A DNA stretch of 64,000 nucleotides from Sipunculus nudus (GCA_026874595.1 CM049308.1:34218027-34282026), one strand, 5' to 3'. Counted from the stretch's first letter, positions 22,531 through 35,035 are shown. Program-made: numbers and translations. The notes: generated by a model from the sequence alone, not told the origin.

Positions 22531-23021
22531 TGTTTGAATCCTCATCTTCCATAGTTTCTAAAAAATCAAGACATGGTTATTTATCTTTCACCTGTTGTAA
22601 AAAATGTGGTAATATTTACCAGATTTATCATACATTTTTGAAGTACTAGATCTCCAATTCTGTCCAAACTTTGTATGCTGACAGTTTAAACATGTAAATT
22701 TCACAACAGGGCAGGGCACAGGGAGAAGTCTGGCTTAGGGACATCAACAATGGTGCCTGTCATCGGCACTCAGTTTTTCGTTTCATCTGGAATTATTCTC
22801 ATCGGGTCCCTACCTGTCATGGAATGCAGTAAATAACGTAGTAGTGGTAACTAAACAGTTTTTTTTCACTCAAGGGTTTTCGGCTTCCTTGTTGATGCCT
22901 ACGCACTTCGATGGGTCAATGAAATTCATTGAAAATTATAATTAATAAATTGTTTTTTTTTTCTCACTTACATCTAACATTTACGTGTCCTTTTCAGCTT
23001 AGAGATAATTGGACTGTGAAG

Positions 23022-23050
23022 AGAGAGAGAGACAGAGAGAGAGAGAGAGA
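23022..23050 (+). repeat. GA microsatellite
   Basis: Imperfect (GA)n run, 'gagagagagagacagagagagagagagag', 29 bases. Confidence 0.8.
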
Positions 23051-23654
23051 CACCAATAGTCTGCTAGTTTTGAAAGACGGTACACTAGAAGAAAAGTGAA
23101 TCGAATTGGTGTGCAATGAAAGACTACTTGTTGGAAACTCAGAGGACGATCATCTGCTCGAACATATGTGCACAGGTCACAAACAGGTACAGGTGCACGG
23201 TATATACAATTTGTATCATAGCCAACGGCGGGCTTGGGAGGAAAGGTTGTGTGGAGTGGGATAAGAACATCTTTGGCTGTTCGGCCGGGGAACACCAAAT
23301 GTATAATCGGGTGGGACGAACGGGAACTTATAAACGTGTAAACTGGAGAGAGGAGAGAAGAACTAAACTTAGGTGTACATGTTGTGCATCTTCGTTTGGG
23401 GGACGAAAGCAACCTTTGTGGATCTACCAACCTCGTCTGGGTAGCCCATTTTGCAGATGTGGAGATGCAAGAAGTTTGTGCAGATCTTGGAGATACCAGA
23501 GGTTTGTGCAGAGCAGCTTTTGGTATCAGGATTTGTTCAATTTGTCAGTATTCACTTTACTTGATATTATATAAACAAAATTGGAATAACGGTCAAATCA
23601 TGGATAACTGTAAAATGTTCTAGATTCAGATGTTATATACATGTATAAAGCAAC

Positions 23655-23965
23655 CTTGGTGGATCATACAACCTCGTCTGGTTGATCATTCAAATTTATA
23701 TTATTGTATCATTCAACAATTAAATGTATGATTAAATATGGGAGATTTTTAAACAATACGACGCAGCAGTCGTCGTGTACGTAGATTCCATGATTCCTAA
23801 TAATTTATAAATCAAAAGGGTCAAGAATATTTCTAAAAATAAATTTATCTTTAAGGTCGGGTATTTTTTTTCAATCATGAGATTATTTGTTCAATATATG
23901 TATACATTATATGCTGCGAATGTGGATTTATAGATTTCTAACAAATGTGATATGTGTACAACATA
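23655..23965 (+). repeat. Dispersed repeat, copy facing 36350-36610
   Basis: Starting at 'caacctcgtctggttgatca' this segment matches the reverse complement of 36350-36610 through 'ttgtatcattcaa', 'gattccatgatt', 'ttcaatcatgag' and 'tacattatatgctgc'/'aatgtggatttatagatttc'. This copy has a ~30-base insertion with 'gacgcagcagtcgtcgtgta' near 23760. No coding potential. Confidence 0.8.
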
Positions 23966-24965
23966 ATAACTCTGAAAAAGATTTTGCCATGGCAATTTCT
24001 TCTCCGATAGAATCCATGATTCCTAATGATTTATAAATCATCTAAAGCGTGGAAAAATTAAGGGGTCTGCCCGAACAAGGACTTCAGGAACAAGAACTTG
24101 AGGAACAGAAATGGTCTGCTCGAACAACAAGAGCCTTGGGCGGAGTGAACTCCTGATGGTCGTGTTCGCTGCATACAGTTGTATATCCACGTCTTGCATC
24201 GTCATGTTATTATAGAAAGTTACATAAAAACGTTGGTTGTTTTATATTTAAATCGGCACAAATTCATATTTCCATGGTCACCAATTCGGCCACATAATCA
24301 GTAATTGTGCGACTGTACATTTTAATTTTTAACTTTGTTTTTTTTTTTATTGTAAACCTTATTAAAAAAATGGGTTTAAAACTTCTAAAAAACCATCGCC
24401 TAAATTCTTCCAAGTTCATGCGCTTCTTTCAATTTACTGTTTACAAATTACCTTTCAGGTGACTGAAAACATTAGCCTGGTTACTTTTATTCCAATCCAT
24501 TCTTCCAATGTCGCTGCTCTCCAGGTCTCTGAGTACTGGTACCTCCATTGTATATACAAGAGTACTTGGATCTTAACAGTTGGCACAACAAAATCGATTC
24601 CACAAAAAAAAAAAAAAAAACAAACAAAAAACAAAAAAAAACAAAAAAACTCAAGGGCTTTAATTCGGCGGTAAATTTTATTTAATATTGTTCAGGATTC
24701 ATATGACAGCACGTCCAACGGAGCCAGTACGGTTGACAGGGGGACTCTCTTCCACTTCAAATGCAAATTTTCTAACAAGGTGAGTCACCAAAAACATCAG
24801 AACTTCCACGAGATTTGACTAATACAATACAAACTTTTTTGGAAACCAATGAAAGATTTGTTATATATTAGTATGCTGTATTTGGTTAGGCTGATGAGAG
24901 TTGCATGTTCATGTGTCAGTTAAAAGTTCAGAATTAATGTTCATGTGTCAGTTCATGTTGGAGAT

Positions 24966-25605
24966 GGTACACAGAGCCCCGTTTTTTTCCGTTTTATAAA
25001 ACATTATTTTCCGTTTTAATAAAATCAAAATTCCGGAATTTTCCGTTTTATCTTTATATTTTATGTAATAAAATTGCTACATCTTCCTAAGAGTTAAAAC
25101 TTTTAAATCCAGATGATTAAATGGATTACGTGTTCAATAAGCTGTTTAAAATATTTTAAATTTAATTACTGCTAACATTGATGCCATAGTTACTTTACGT
25201 ATATTTAAAATTATACCTGGTCCTTCGCATAAATGGTTCTTCGTCAGGCCCACACGTAAGTAATCCAGCGCATGTGTTCACTGAATCGGCAAGACAGTTC
25301 TCTGCTCTGTAGTGTCTGCGTTTTACCGTCTATCATTTCAAACATTTGAAACAAGTATGGTTATATTATATTCAAAGCTATTTCGCCTCTGAGACGCTAT
25401 TACATGCGGTAATGCGCAGTTTGAAAGATTTTTTTAATAAGATATTGGGTGAGAATTTTTTAATTTGCAATTTAAATCAGCTCTAAATCCGACTTTCCGT
25501 CGTATTTCGTGTATTTGATATAATTCCGTTTTTGAACCCTAATTCCGTTTTCGAACCCTAATTCTGTTTTTCCGTTAAAACGGAAAAAACGGGGCTCTAT
25601 ACACA
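24966..25605. mobile_element. MITE with 24-bp inverted ends (AGAGCCCCGTTTTTT)
   Basis: The left end AGAGCCCCGTTTTTTTCCGT (from about 24975) is matched by the reverse complement of the right end, AGAGCCCCGTTTTTTCCGTT (to about 25602). TACACA flanks both sides loosely, a possible remnant of an 8-base target duplication as made by hAT elements. The interior is AT-rich with no gene; repeated 'ttccgttttt(c)gaaccctaa' sits near the right end. A non-autonomous DNA transposon. Confidence 0.75.
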
Positions 25606-25766
25606 ATAATGTCTGCATTAATTAAAGTGAGCAAAGCGGAAACGTAAATACCGGTGAAGCAGGAACTCGGCGACAGCCCATCTGAAGATATGGACCTGGA
25701 GCAGCTGAGCCAGTAAATGATCCATTTCCTGAGGCCTTCTACATTTCAAGTCACGACAATTGCATA

Positions 25767-25922
25767 ATATTATATGCAGTCGAAGCAACCGTAGAAAAAG
25801 TTAATAAAATAAAAGAGGGAAGATGCGCCGTCAGTATACTCCTTGATCTACCGAAAGCGTTCGATACAATAAACCATGATACACTACTCTGGTATGACCG
25901 TGCACTGCACCTGTTAGAATAA
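25767..25922 (+). pseudogene. Reverse-transcriptase fragment (LINE)
   Basis: The frame reads ILYAVEATVEKVNKIKEGR, then CAVSILLDLPKAFDTINHDT, then LL and a stop. This is RT motif A of a non-LTR element (normally LLDLSKAFDTINH), here with S changed to P before KAFD. The C-terminal part, including the YADD box, is absent. It is not in frame or on the same strand as the L2 relic downstream, so it derives from another insertion. Confidence 0.6.
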
Positions 25923-26547
25923 GAAACTCATACTTGTGGTTTTTCATTATAACGCAGCTGTTAGAATTAGATAGCTGATAATAATGAGAACACATTTGAC
26001 AATCCGCAAATGCATAATTACAGGGTCAAGGACATGGAAGTATCATTTATGTACTTTTCATAAATGTGAAGTACTTGGAACGACTCGGCAACTCTTGTTC
26101 ATTATCCGCTGTAAATTAGGACAATAACACGAATGAATGAATCATAAAATATTTAATTTCATTCAAAATAATAAATTAATGTGTTAAACAGTTTGATGGT
26201 AATTGTATACACGCTGTTCTCGTTTAATCATGTATACACGCTGTTCGCGTGCTAAGTTCCAATCTTAAGCTAAGCGCTGGTTTCCTATCTTTTTATTTCC
26301 ACTTTCACGATGCCGGGTATATATAGTAATAAATCCATGATGATACATGCTCTAAAACGCTATTACATAACTAGAATACAATCAGCAATCATTAAACATA
26401 CTATTGTAAGAATATGAAAATAAAGTCCAGCTGACTAAAATATTACATTCAGAAGCTTACAGTATTAAATAAGACATATAAAAGTCAATAGTTCAATTAT
26501 ATGTTAAAATTTCCATAATTCCACTAAAATGTTCAAACATTTCACTA

Positions 26548-28687
26548 TCAATAGTATAAAATATCGTACAAAATGACTAGGCATAAAGATATTCCTTGAA
26601 CAAATGTTTTTAATTTACTTTTAAATTCTGAGAGACTGGTGGCTTCTCTTAGAGTATATGGTAGGTCATTCCACAGTTCCAAGCCAACATCACTGAATGT
26701 CCGATTTTGTACACAGGACGATTTGGTAAAAGGCACGACCAGTAAGTTTTTAGCCGCTGACCGAAGGTTTCTAAATGGAGTGTAACTGTGAATAAACTCT
26801 TGAAGATAAAGAAGAGCTAAATTATTTATTGCCTTATACACAAGAATTAACATTTGGTTTTACCCTTTGCACAACGGACAGCCAATACAGAGAATACAAA
26901 AATGGAGTAATATATAATCTGGTTTTGAAGCACCTGTAATAATCCTCGCCGCAGCGTTCTGTATACTTTGCAGTCGATTTGTTAATGATGATGGAGTTCC
27001 ACACAAGAGTGCATTGCAGTAATCTAACTTAGAAGTAATAAAAGAATGAACTATTTGCTCTAAAGACTGTTCACAAACTTTCTTATTTTACTAATATTTA
27101 TATATGAAGCCTTGCAGACTGCCATTACATGGGCTTCCATAGATGCATGTGAATAAAAAATAACACCAATATTTCTTTCTTTCGATGATGGTGCAATTTG
27201 ATGAGAGCCAATGTGAAGTGTGGGTAAACCAATTTCCCTTAACAAATGTTTATATGCAATAAATATTGCTTCTGTTTTTTTCATCATTCATTTTCAATTG
27301 ATGCTGGCTCATCCACTTTTGTACAGTTGAAAAACAATTCCATCTGGTGAATGGTACTGTCAAGTTCACTAGATTTGAATGCTACATATAACTGTGTATC
27401 ACCTGCATAAAAATGATAGTTGATCGAATTTTGACGAAGAAGGGAACCAAGGGATGATGTATATATTGTAAATAAAATAGGTCCAAGGACTGAGCCTTGT
27501 GGTATCCTACAATTTAATTGTTTTGCTGTTGAGTTATTGCCCTTTTTCTTCACAATTTGGGAACGATTTCTCAGATATGACGAAAACCATTTTAAAGCAG
27601 TGTCTGTAAATGCAAGTTGCTGCAGTGTTCTTATCATACAATCATGATCAATTGTATCAAAAGCTGCAGATAGATCTAACAGGATTAACAATACTGCCTT
27701 ATTTTGACCAATGGCGCAGAGTATATCATTCTGAATACGTACTAAGGCTGTCTCCGTACGGTGCCCTTTCCTGTATGCATATTGATATGGTTCTACCAAA
27801 TGATTTATTTTCAAAATAACTGCAAATCTGTTAAGCCACTACTTTTTCCAGAACATTTGATACAGTTGGCAAATTTGACACAGGTCGATAGTTCTTCAGA
27901 ATTTCTGGATCTAAATTGTTTCTTGATCAGAGGATTTACTAATGCTACCTTGAAATCCACTGCAAATTCCCCACTAGCTAACGACTTGTTAATGATTGCA
28001 CTTACCAACGGACAAAGCAAGCGAGTTACCTTCTTAAAAAGATCAGTAGGCAATGGGTCTCAAGTCGCAGCTTTTACAAGCAATGGTTGATATAATTTTG
28101 GCAACATTTTGGCAACATCAGCTTCTGGCACGCACTGAAACTCACTAAGTATGGAATTCTTAAATGGTAGCCCAACGTGGTTCTATTAGAGTCCAAATTA
28201 ATTGAGGTCGTTATAACGGTAATTTTTTTCAACAAAATATTCACTGAATCTCTCCGTTAATTCTACTAACGGTATTTCAGAAGGAAGGTTGTCATTGGGT
28301 ACACTAAGCAATGAGTTCACAATCTTAAATAATTTCTTAGAGCCCCCTTTGTGTTCATTTATGATAGTCGTGTAGTAGTTTGACTTTTAAATTTTCAATC
28401 AATTTGTTTACTTTAGTCCGTTTATCCATATAGATTTCTCGGTGAACAGTGAGATTGGTTTTTCTCCAAAGTCTCTCGGCCTGTCTTCTGTGCTGTTTTG
28501 CTTTACGAATAACTGTGTTGTACCAGGGTGACTCTGGCCGTATGGTAATAGTCCTGGTCTTACTCGGAGCAAGTCTATCTATGATTTCTTTGAGTTCAGT
28601 ATTATATAGGTTTACCAAAGCATCTAATGTTAAGTCTTCAATGGGTTTGGATACCAAGGAGGAGGATAAAATTGCCTCTATCAACAC
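26548..28687 (-). mobile_element. Dead L2/CR1-clade LINE (RT region and C-terminus)
   Basis: Minus-strand frames in order match an L2-type ORF2. 28687-28355 is the endonuclease-RT linker (SPWYNTVIRKAKQHRRQAER). 28053-27811 has MPTDLFKKVTRLLCPLVSAI. 27814-27284 carries the RT core (ALVRIQNDIL, LLDLSAAFDTIDHD, IPQGSVLGPILFTIYT, HFYAGDTQLYVAF). 27287-27060 has KTEAIFIAYKHLL, SSKERNIGVIF. 26853-26548 is the C-terminal ELWNDLPYTLREATSL. The catalytic YADD box reads YAGD and there are at least four frame breaks, so it is inactive. The apurinic endonuclease domain is missing, consistent with 5' truncation near 28690. The enzyme copies element RNA into genomic DNA at a nicked target. Confidence 0.88.
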
Positions 28688-29682
28688 AGATTCTATATAT
28701 ATATAATATCACATATACAAACATCATTTTTATCCGATACCGCGATCGCAAAAGGGAATCTGCCTTGCCACAACCGCGTAAAAGGAATCGTAGCTTAAAT
28801 CGCCTGCTTCTAGTATGTGAAATGTTTGTGAAATGTGACATGCCTCGGCGAGTGATTTACAGTTCCACATGAAAGGTAGACGTGGGATGCGTCAAAGAAG
28901 GCTGCTGAACAGCACAGGGCTGATCGTTTCTCTTCTGATCTGTACGTCAAAAACATATGCATGTATATGTATATTTATATCTCTGTTTCAAAAGTATATC
29001 TTAAATATATTTTAACAGGCACCTTTCTTTGAAGATCTAATAAACCTGAATAATAAACTTTTATTTCAGGCATTTTAAGCCTTTACTTACTGTTTGCAGT
29101 AACACTACTGTTACATCAACTTAATTACTTGCATGTACGTTCAGTCTGTGCTTCTGTAGTAGTATTTCTTGTTGGTCCAGTATCTACATCACTGGGCTCG
29201 TTTTTACACTGATGTGACAACTTAGCTTTTTGGGGTTGTCTGAGCATATGATAGAGTTACATTAGACATTTTTATGAAACTGACTCGAGCATTTTCAATT
29301 CTAAATATTAATAATACTATCGGACACCTGGCGGGGGCGGGACACTGTAATAAATTTAGGTTTATTAGCATGTCTATTGAAAGCGTGTATGTACAAGGTT
29401 GGTATATACTGGGTAATATATAATATTTGTGCCAATGGTGTTATTACAATATTAGACATGCTTACTTATACTGCATCTTTGGCGTATATATATTAAAAAA
29501 TATTGTGGTTTTCGTTTTCACACACTAGTAACCCTGTAATATGTGAGCAACTTTCCACAGGCAACCTGCTGTATATTTTGTGTATAAAACATGTAAATAT
29601 AAGAAATTGCCTTGTAACATTATATAATGTATTAATACATTATATTGGCACGGTGCACAGTAAGTGTAGTTTAGGCTTCAAT

Positions 29683-29815
29683 CTTCGGTCCATCGACTCC
29701 ATCCTCACTGGTTACTATGCACACATACTCCCCTGCATCATTTAACCTGATATTTGAGACAAGGAGATTACCCTTTCCAAATATTTTGTCTCCTGTCTTC
29801 TAACAAAGGTCCATC
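29683..29815 (-). pseudogene. Frameshifted Ig-like exon (copy B)
   Basis: The nucleotide match to the Ig exon at 507-685 is close (LNDAGEYVCIVTSEDGVDG still readable). A 2-base deletion upstream ('gacataaaat' to 'gacaaaat') and an inserted 'attgaag'-like 7 bases after GVDG bring a stop. It cannot encode the same exon. Confidence 0.7.
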
Positions 29816-30002
29816 TGCCAAGAAAAATAATAAAGTTTATCAAATACAGATAATTTTACCAACCAATTACATAATTTAACAGTAATAGTACTAACACTAA
29901 CAGAACATCCCTTGTGCCATGGTCATCCTACACTTGTAATAAGCGTATATGAAGGACAATGTCCTGGATGAAAAGTACACCTGTACTGAAGGGTGAAATC
30001 GA

Positions 30003-30269
30003 TCAGTTGAACCACATCTGACCCTGAAACTTACAACTATCACATCTGAAACTTATAACTATCACGTCTGAACCCGAAACTTCCCCATTGTGTTGAAAAT
30101 TGGCGGTGCTTAAGCCTTGACATTTTCTACATTTATACCCCAATAAATCATGTAAAATACAGATAACAGCTTGGCCAGGTCTAAGGGGCCCCCAGTGTTC
30201 AAATTTGGAGGACATGCTGAAGGGCAATCTTATCACTCTTAGGAAATGCTTCCTCTTCTTTATCTGCAT
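30003..30269 (-). other. Copy-B counterpart of the CRKCQG frame
   Basis: A minus-strand open frame keeps GPLRPGQAVICILHDLLGYK and CRKCQG, then HNGEVSGSDVIVISFR, parallel to the tail of the 845-1282 frame. Conservation across two diverged copies hints at a former coding region, but I do not recognise it and it does not belong to an RT. Confidence 0.25.
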
Positions 30270-31982
30270 TTAATAAAACCATGATGATCAGTACTAATGT
30301 AATAATTGAAGGTAAAATTTTCTTTATTCTTTCTGCAATAACCTTAGATGCAATTTAATAGTCTTTTTTAAAAGGGAATTTGGTCTCAAAATCTTTTTAT
30401 TAATAATCTCCTTTTTTATCAATGTTATCACAGCCTGCTTTTTAGAGGGAGTTATTTCACCCAACCGAAGTAACCTATTAAACGAATAAAAAACTAAAGG
30501 TCCTATTTGTTTAAAAAATATGTATAGAATTCTATAGTTATCCGATCATCTCCTGCAGACATTTTTTTTTATTATATTTTCACATTCTCCAGACGTTATT
30601 GGTCCCTCACATAGCTCTTTTTTTTATTTTCTGTTGTCAGTTTTGTTATGGTCGAATTGTCTAAAAAATATTTAGCCTCGAGAGGTTTTAGTTCCGTATT
30701 CTTACTTTTATAAAGATAAGAATAAATGTTTTAGAATGACCCAAAAAGGTACCGTATTCTTACTTTTATAAAGATAAGAATAAATGTTTTTGAATGACCC
30801 AGAATACCTTTTTAACTTGTAATAAATGGGGCTGATTGTAATTTTAATTTCCGAATATGTTTCCTATTGCCATTCTTAATTTGCAGTTTCATCAGTAGGG
30901 GGCAGCATTTAAGTGTCAAGTCCTCCTCCCTTAAATTCTGAAACGTTGATATAGAGAAAACAATGGAATTTCGATTTTTTTTACCAGTAGTCAGGAAAAT
31001 ATAAATGTTATCAAGAAATGTTGAATTGCTGGTTTCGTTTGGTTTGAGCGCCATGGATACGTCCAGTTCCCCGAAGTAAAAAAAATATGGTGTTGTTGTT
31101 CTATCTATAAGTCTGGTAGGGCCAGCTCTCTGTTCCTTCGTTGGAGTCTCCATACTTGTTAGTGTAGACTATGTGGTAGTCTATACTGTAAAAGCTTTTC
31201 AAATACTTCCTCTGTCTCAAGATGTTAATCTCAAAGTGCGCAGTGACCACGGGGAAAAAGAAAGTTCAACAAACAGATGTAAAAGGACTGAAAGAATTAC
31301 ACCGTACTCTATAGCTTGCACTGCCACATCTTTATAGGTGTTTAGAGATCAATAAATGCCGCGGGCGCCATTTAAGGAAACTTAGAACAGCTGCAGGATA
31401 TGTCCAAATATGCTGAGACCGTCACAGAAATGCTGACCTAGCAGCGTACCAAGAACATTGTATCTCCAAATATATAATAATTTGAATTTACGTAAAGTCA
31501 AATGCATGTGACAGGCAATGATATAGATGTGTTGCTTGAGAAAAATTACACGTATGTTTAATATACCATGACGAATTGTCCAGTGTATTCTATAGATGGA
31601 TCGTTGCGCGAGCATTACTGAAGAATACCATGTACAGCCCGCCCTACCCCCGGGTAATGTATAACGGTTTAACTATGTCAAACGCTTTTAAGAAATCAAG
31701 CAGTAAGGCGCATCCCTAAGGTCGCATATTCCTCCATTGGTATAGGCAACAACGACATCGATCCATGAGTCACGTGATACTTAAAAACTCAGTGCACACA
31801 TACAACCCCAACATATTTTCAGCTGACCTGTTTCTTTTGTCCGTCTATTACAGTTTAGCTCGTCAATTTTGATACAGGAAGAAAATTCCAAATGACAACA
31901 GTCAATATGTCAAGAAGGTGGTAATGGTAAATTTTCAAAACATTTCAAGTCACACTTCTTCAAGATCATTTTTCTCCTCAAG

Positions 31983-32059
31983 CATATAATTTCAATAAAG
32001 CGTTCGACAGTGTCATTGCACATAACATTGTTGAACAATTTATTGGATACTCATTTTGA
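31983..32059 (+). pseudogene. Tiny reverse-transcriptase relic
   Basis: The frame reads YNFNKAFDSVIAHNIVEQFI and then a stop. This resembles LINE motif A (DFSKAFDSVxHxxL). No other RT motif adjoins it. Confidence 0.35.
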
Positions 32060-32192
32060 AAATCTGCATGGTAAAGCAATTTGCACTTTCTGCACGTCGG
32101 AGGTGAAAGAAATGACAATTTCCATTACCGCCAGTTCTGATGTAATCACTAAGGCTCTGATGACTCAGTCTGCCGAGCTAAAAATTTTGACT

Positions 32193-32640
32193 AACAGACT
32201 AGCGCGCGCGTAACGCGTGCGCCACGCGACAAATCCAAAACACATTAACGCGGCTACAACGCGCATGTCACCTATTGTATTTTTTTCTTTATCTTTGTAA
32301 AAATATTAATTTCGATAATCAGCGTTGGATTACTTGTAGACAAATATATATATCTTTTCTGACCTGTTCAAAATATTTGGCAGAACTGAGTCACAACAAT
32401 TAACGATATATATAAATATATGTTGCTTTGTTGCACGATTTCAATCCAGATAAAAATCAATAATTATAGTTCATTGATTTATGACAAAAGTTTCACCCGC
32501 AGTTTTATTTAGAAGTTGAGTGCTTAGGAGGGAAACCCTCTGTTTAGTTATGTTATTATCAGGAATCCCGCGCGGCTAGCGCGCGTCACGCGTCAAAAAT
32601 CGCTCCAGGATCTTATGCTTGACGCGCGCCATAGTCTGTT
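32193..32640. mobile_element. CpG-rich MITE with AACAGACTA...GCGCGCG ends
   Basis: The left end (32193-32210) reads AACAGACTA then GCGCGCGCG. The right end (32622-32640) read in reverse is AACAGACTATGGCGCGCGTC. The inner flanks are extremely rich in CGCG (32200-32270 and 32568-32633), against a very AT-rich background. A further CGCG block lies just outside at 32690-32716. No ORF. The target duplication is not clear. Confidence 0.6.
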
Positions 32641-32644
32641 TTGT

Positions 32645-34720
32645 CATTGATAAATAGAGTGGAGCTACTTTTTCTAGATGTGACACTTGACGCGCGTTTA
32701 CGCGCGCGTGTATTGGGCTTTACGCTGTGCCCAACTACTCGCTACACTAACTGCTGCTGGAAACCTCGGTTGCCATTCAGTTTTGGCCACCAGGTGCTGC
32801 CGTCTATGTGGAATTCCTTCTGTGCAACATTTAGACATTCACACTGCAGGTATCAACAGAAAAATTAGATGTTTCTTTGAGGTGCTCGTCGATGTGCAAA
32901 GCATTATAAGTGCTTTACCATTTTCCAAATTACACCAGCCTTTGGGACTTTAAAACAAAACTGTGAACCTCATCCCTTTTGAATTATTTATCATTTTGTC
33001 CATAAATTTAGTGCACCGATTGTTCTTACCAGGTTCTCAGACGAGTTTGAAACCCGGTCTTCAAGGTCAAATCAGCAAAATTATAGTTATTGTCTTGAGA
33101 ACGCGATAACTTTTGAAAGGCTGCATATTTCCCTCCAAAATTTTAAACACTCATTTTCCTCCTAAAATCCAAAATCTTGGAGACGTTTACCTTCATCTTC
33201 AACATCAAATATGCCAAAATATATGTTTTTTGTGAACCCCATAAATTTTGAAGGATTTCACATTTTGTCCTCGAATTTGACACACCAGTTCCTTCTGCCA
33301 AAATCTCATTGGAGTTAGAAAAGTTGTGACCTTGACCTTCAAAGTCCAATCTGCTGATTTCTAGAATCATGATGCTATTTAAACGAGCACTGCTTAAACT
33401 AATAACTTGCGACTAACTTACGGACGAAAATAAAAGGACTGACAGCCAAGACCTTGCACAGATAATTTGCAATGCATTCTCTAATAATGCACTTGCTGCT
33501 ACTGTGCCAGTTCAGTAATAAATAGTATAATAAAAGCAGGCTGGATTCTAATGGCCTCAGAAGTTTAATCTATAAACATTAGAATTTGTTAAACATGTAA
33601 CACTTTTATCTGGATTATTCAAAGCTCTAATAAAAATTTATGTAGTTAGCACTTAATTATTTCTGCACACCCTGTGGTCATTTCAAGACAGTAGAGTGCT
33701 CCCCAAATTATAGTCCAAATGTATCATTTTCCCCCATCACCTTTTACTATATGGGGTCTGACTAGATAATTATAAAATTACTGTAGAAATAACAAGAAAA
33801 TTAACTTGAAATCAATTTTATTTAAAAAAGGAGTAGGACTGCCACTGCAGACCCCCTGGGATTTACAGTGTGTAGTCTTCATTTCAAGTATTGTGTTTCC
33901 AGGGTCGAATGCCCTAAGGGAATACATGGATAAATATGACACTAAATCGATATAAGTTTTACGATACTCGAATAATGTCATGCCTTCTGTTTTGAACAAA
34001 AGGACTTCTTGGTTACAAACTCACGTATTTATTTATTTTTTTATACTGTCGAGAAACCAGGTTCTATAGCTACTCCGTCTCCTAGTGTCAAAGATATTTT
34101 ACCCTCTAAAATTAGTTTTGGGAGGAGTATCAAGTCAAACTGCGGAACGTTGAGATGGGAGTAAAATAACTAATATTTAGCAATTAATATACACTATATT
34201 ACTAAAGAATTTTATTCCTGCCCATCGAGGTCCTCTACGTTCAGACTTGCGGAAGGACTAGTAGCTGGGTCTTCAACGTATGGGCGGGAAAAAATTGAGG
34301 TCATCTGGTGACCCTCTGGACCATTCCTGCATTTTTTTCTAAAATGCTACTTTACCAAATGCTAAAATAAGAGCAGACTATGGTTATTAACAATCATTCT
34401 GATCTGGAATAACTAATATTTGTAAATTTATTTTTTTTTATCTTATTTATATTCCTTAATCTCCTAATGCCACAATCCTAACGTAATGAAAGGCCTTGCC
34501 AAACATTTTATTAAGGACAACCGCTTTCAGCATGTTCAGGATGTCGAAATTCCTAGTCAGGATTAATTAATCAGAGCAGCAAATTTGGAACATGATTAAA
34601 TCGTGCAAAAGTGCTCTGCACATATTTAATTTAAATAAGACCAAATATTTTTTGTAAATATTTATTGATATTCATTTAATATTACCTTCCATTATTTATC
34701 GGTTATAGTAATTAAGATAA
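32645..34720. other. No gene seen
   Basis: Contains diverged text of the type 'acgcgataacttttgaaagg' (33100-33370) that resembles the decayed tandem families elsewhere in the window, but no clear unit or ORF. Confidence 0.4.
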
Positions 34721-34721
34721 C

Positions 34722-35035
34722 ATTGAACGTACGCCCACCTTTTCACTAGAACTTTCAGTTCCACGATGTACGGCTCCCCGAAGTTCCACGATGAACGGTA
34801 CCCGCAGTTCCTCGATGTACGGGGATTACATTGAACGTACTCCCACCTTTTCACTAATACTTGCAGTTCCGCGATGTACTTGTCCCCGAAGTTCCACGAT
34901 GTACTGGTCCCCGAAGCTATACTTTGTACGGGTACCCGCAGTTCCCCGATGTTCGGGTCCCCGATGTTCCATGATTAACGGGTACCCGGAGTTCCACGAT
35001 GTACTTGTCCACGATGTATCCCCCCCCCCCCTCCA
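34722..35035 (+). repeat. Minisatellite of ~18-24 bp units ('gttccacgatgtac')
   Basis: A unit like 'agttccacgatgtacgggtc' followed by 'cccga' recurs more than ten times between 34756 and 35030 with variants (ccgcgatgtact, ccccgatgttcg). A larger period of ~107 bases is also seen: 'cattgaacgtac(g/t)cccacctt' plus 'ttcacta' occurs at 34724 and 34831. Open frames here are by-products of the repeat. Confidence 0.85.

Larger units (their letters stand above)
29154..31700. repeat. Composite duplicated segment, copy B
   Basis: Second copy of the segment at 1-2571, same orientation, about 29 kb away. It carries its own changes: a 7-base insertion and a 2-base deletion in the Ig exon, a shorter C run, and a local tandem duplication of ~54 bases (30693-30746 and 30751-30803, 'cgtattcttacttttataaa' unit) that copy A lacks. 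Confidence 0.85.

Noticed and set aside
26548-28687. An intact LINE
   Set aside because: The catalytic box is YAGD and at least four frame breaks separate the pieces.
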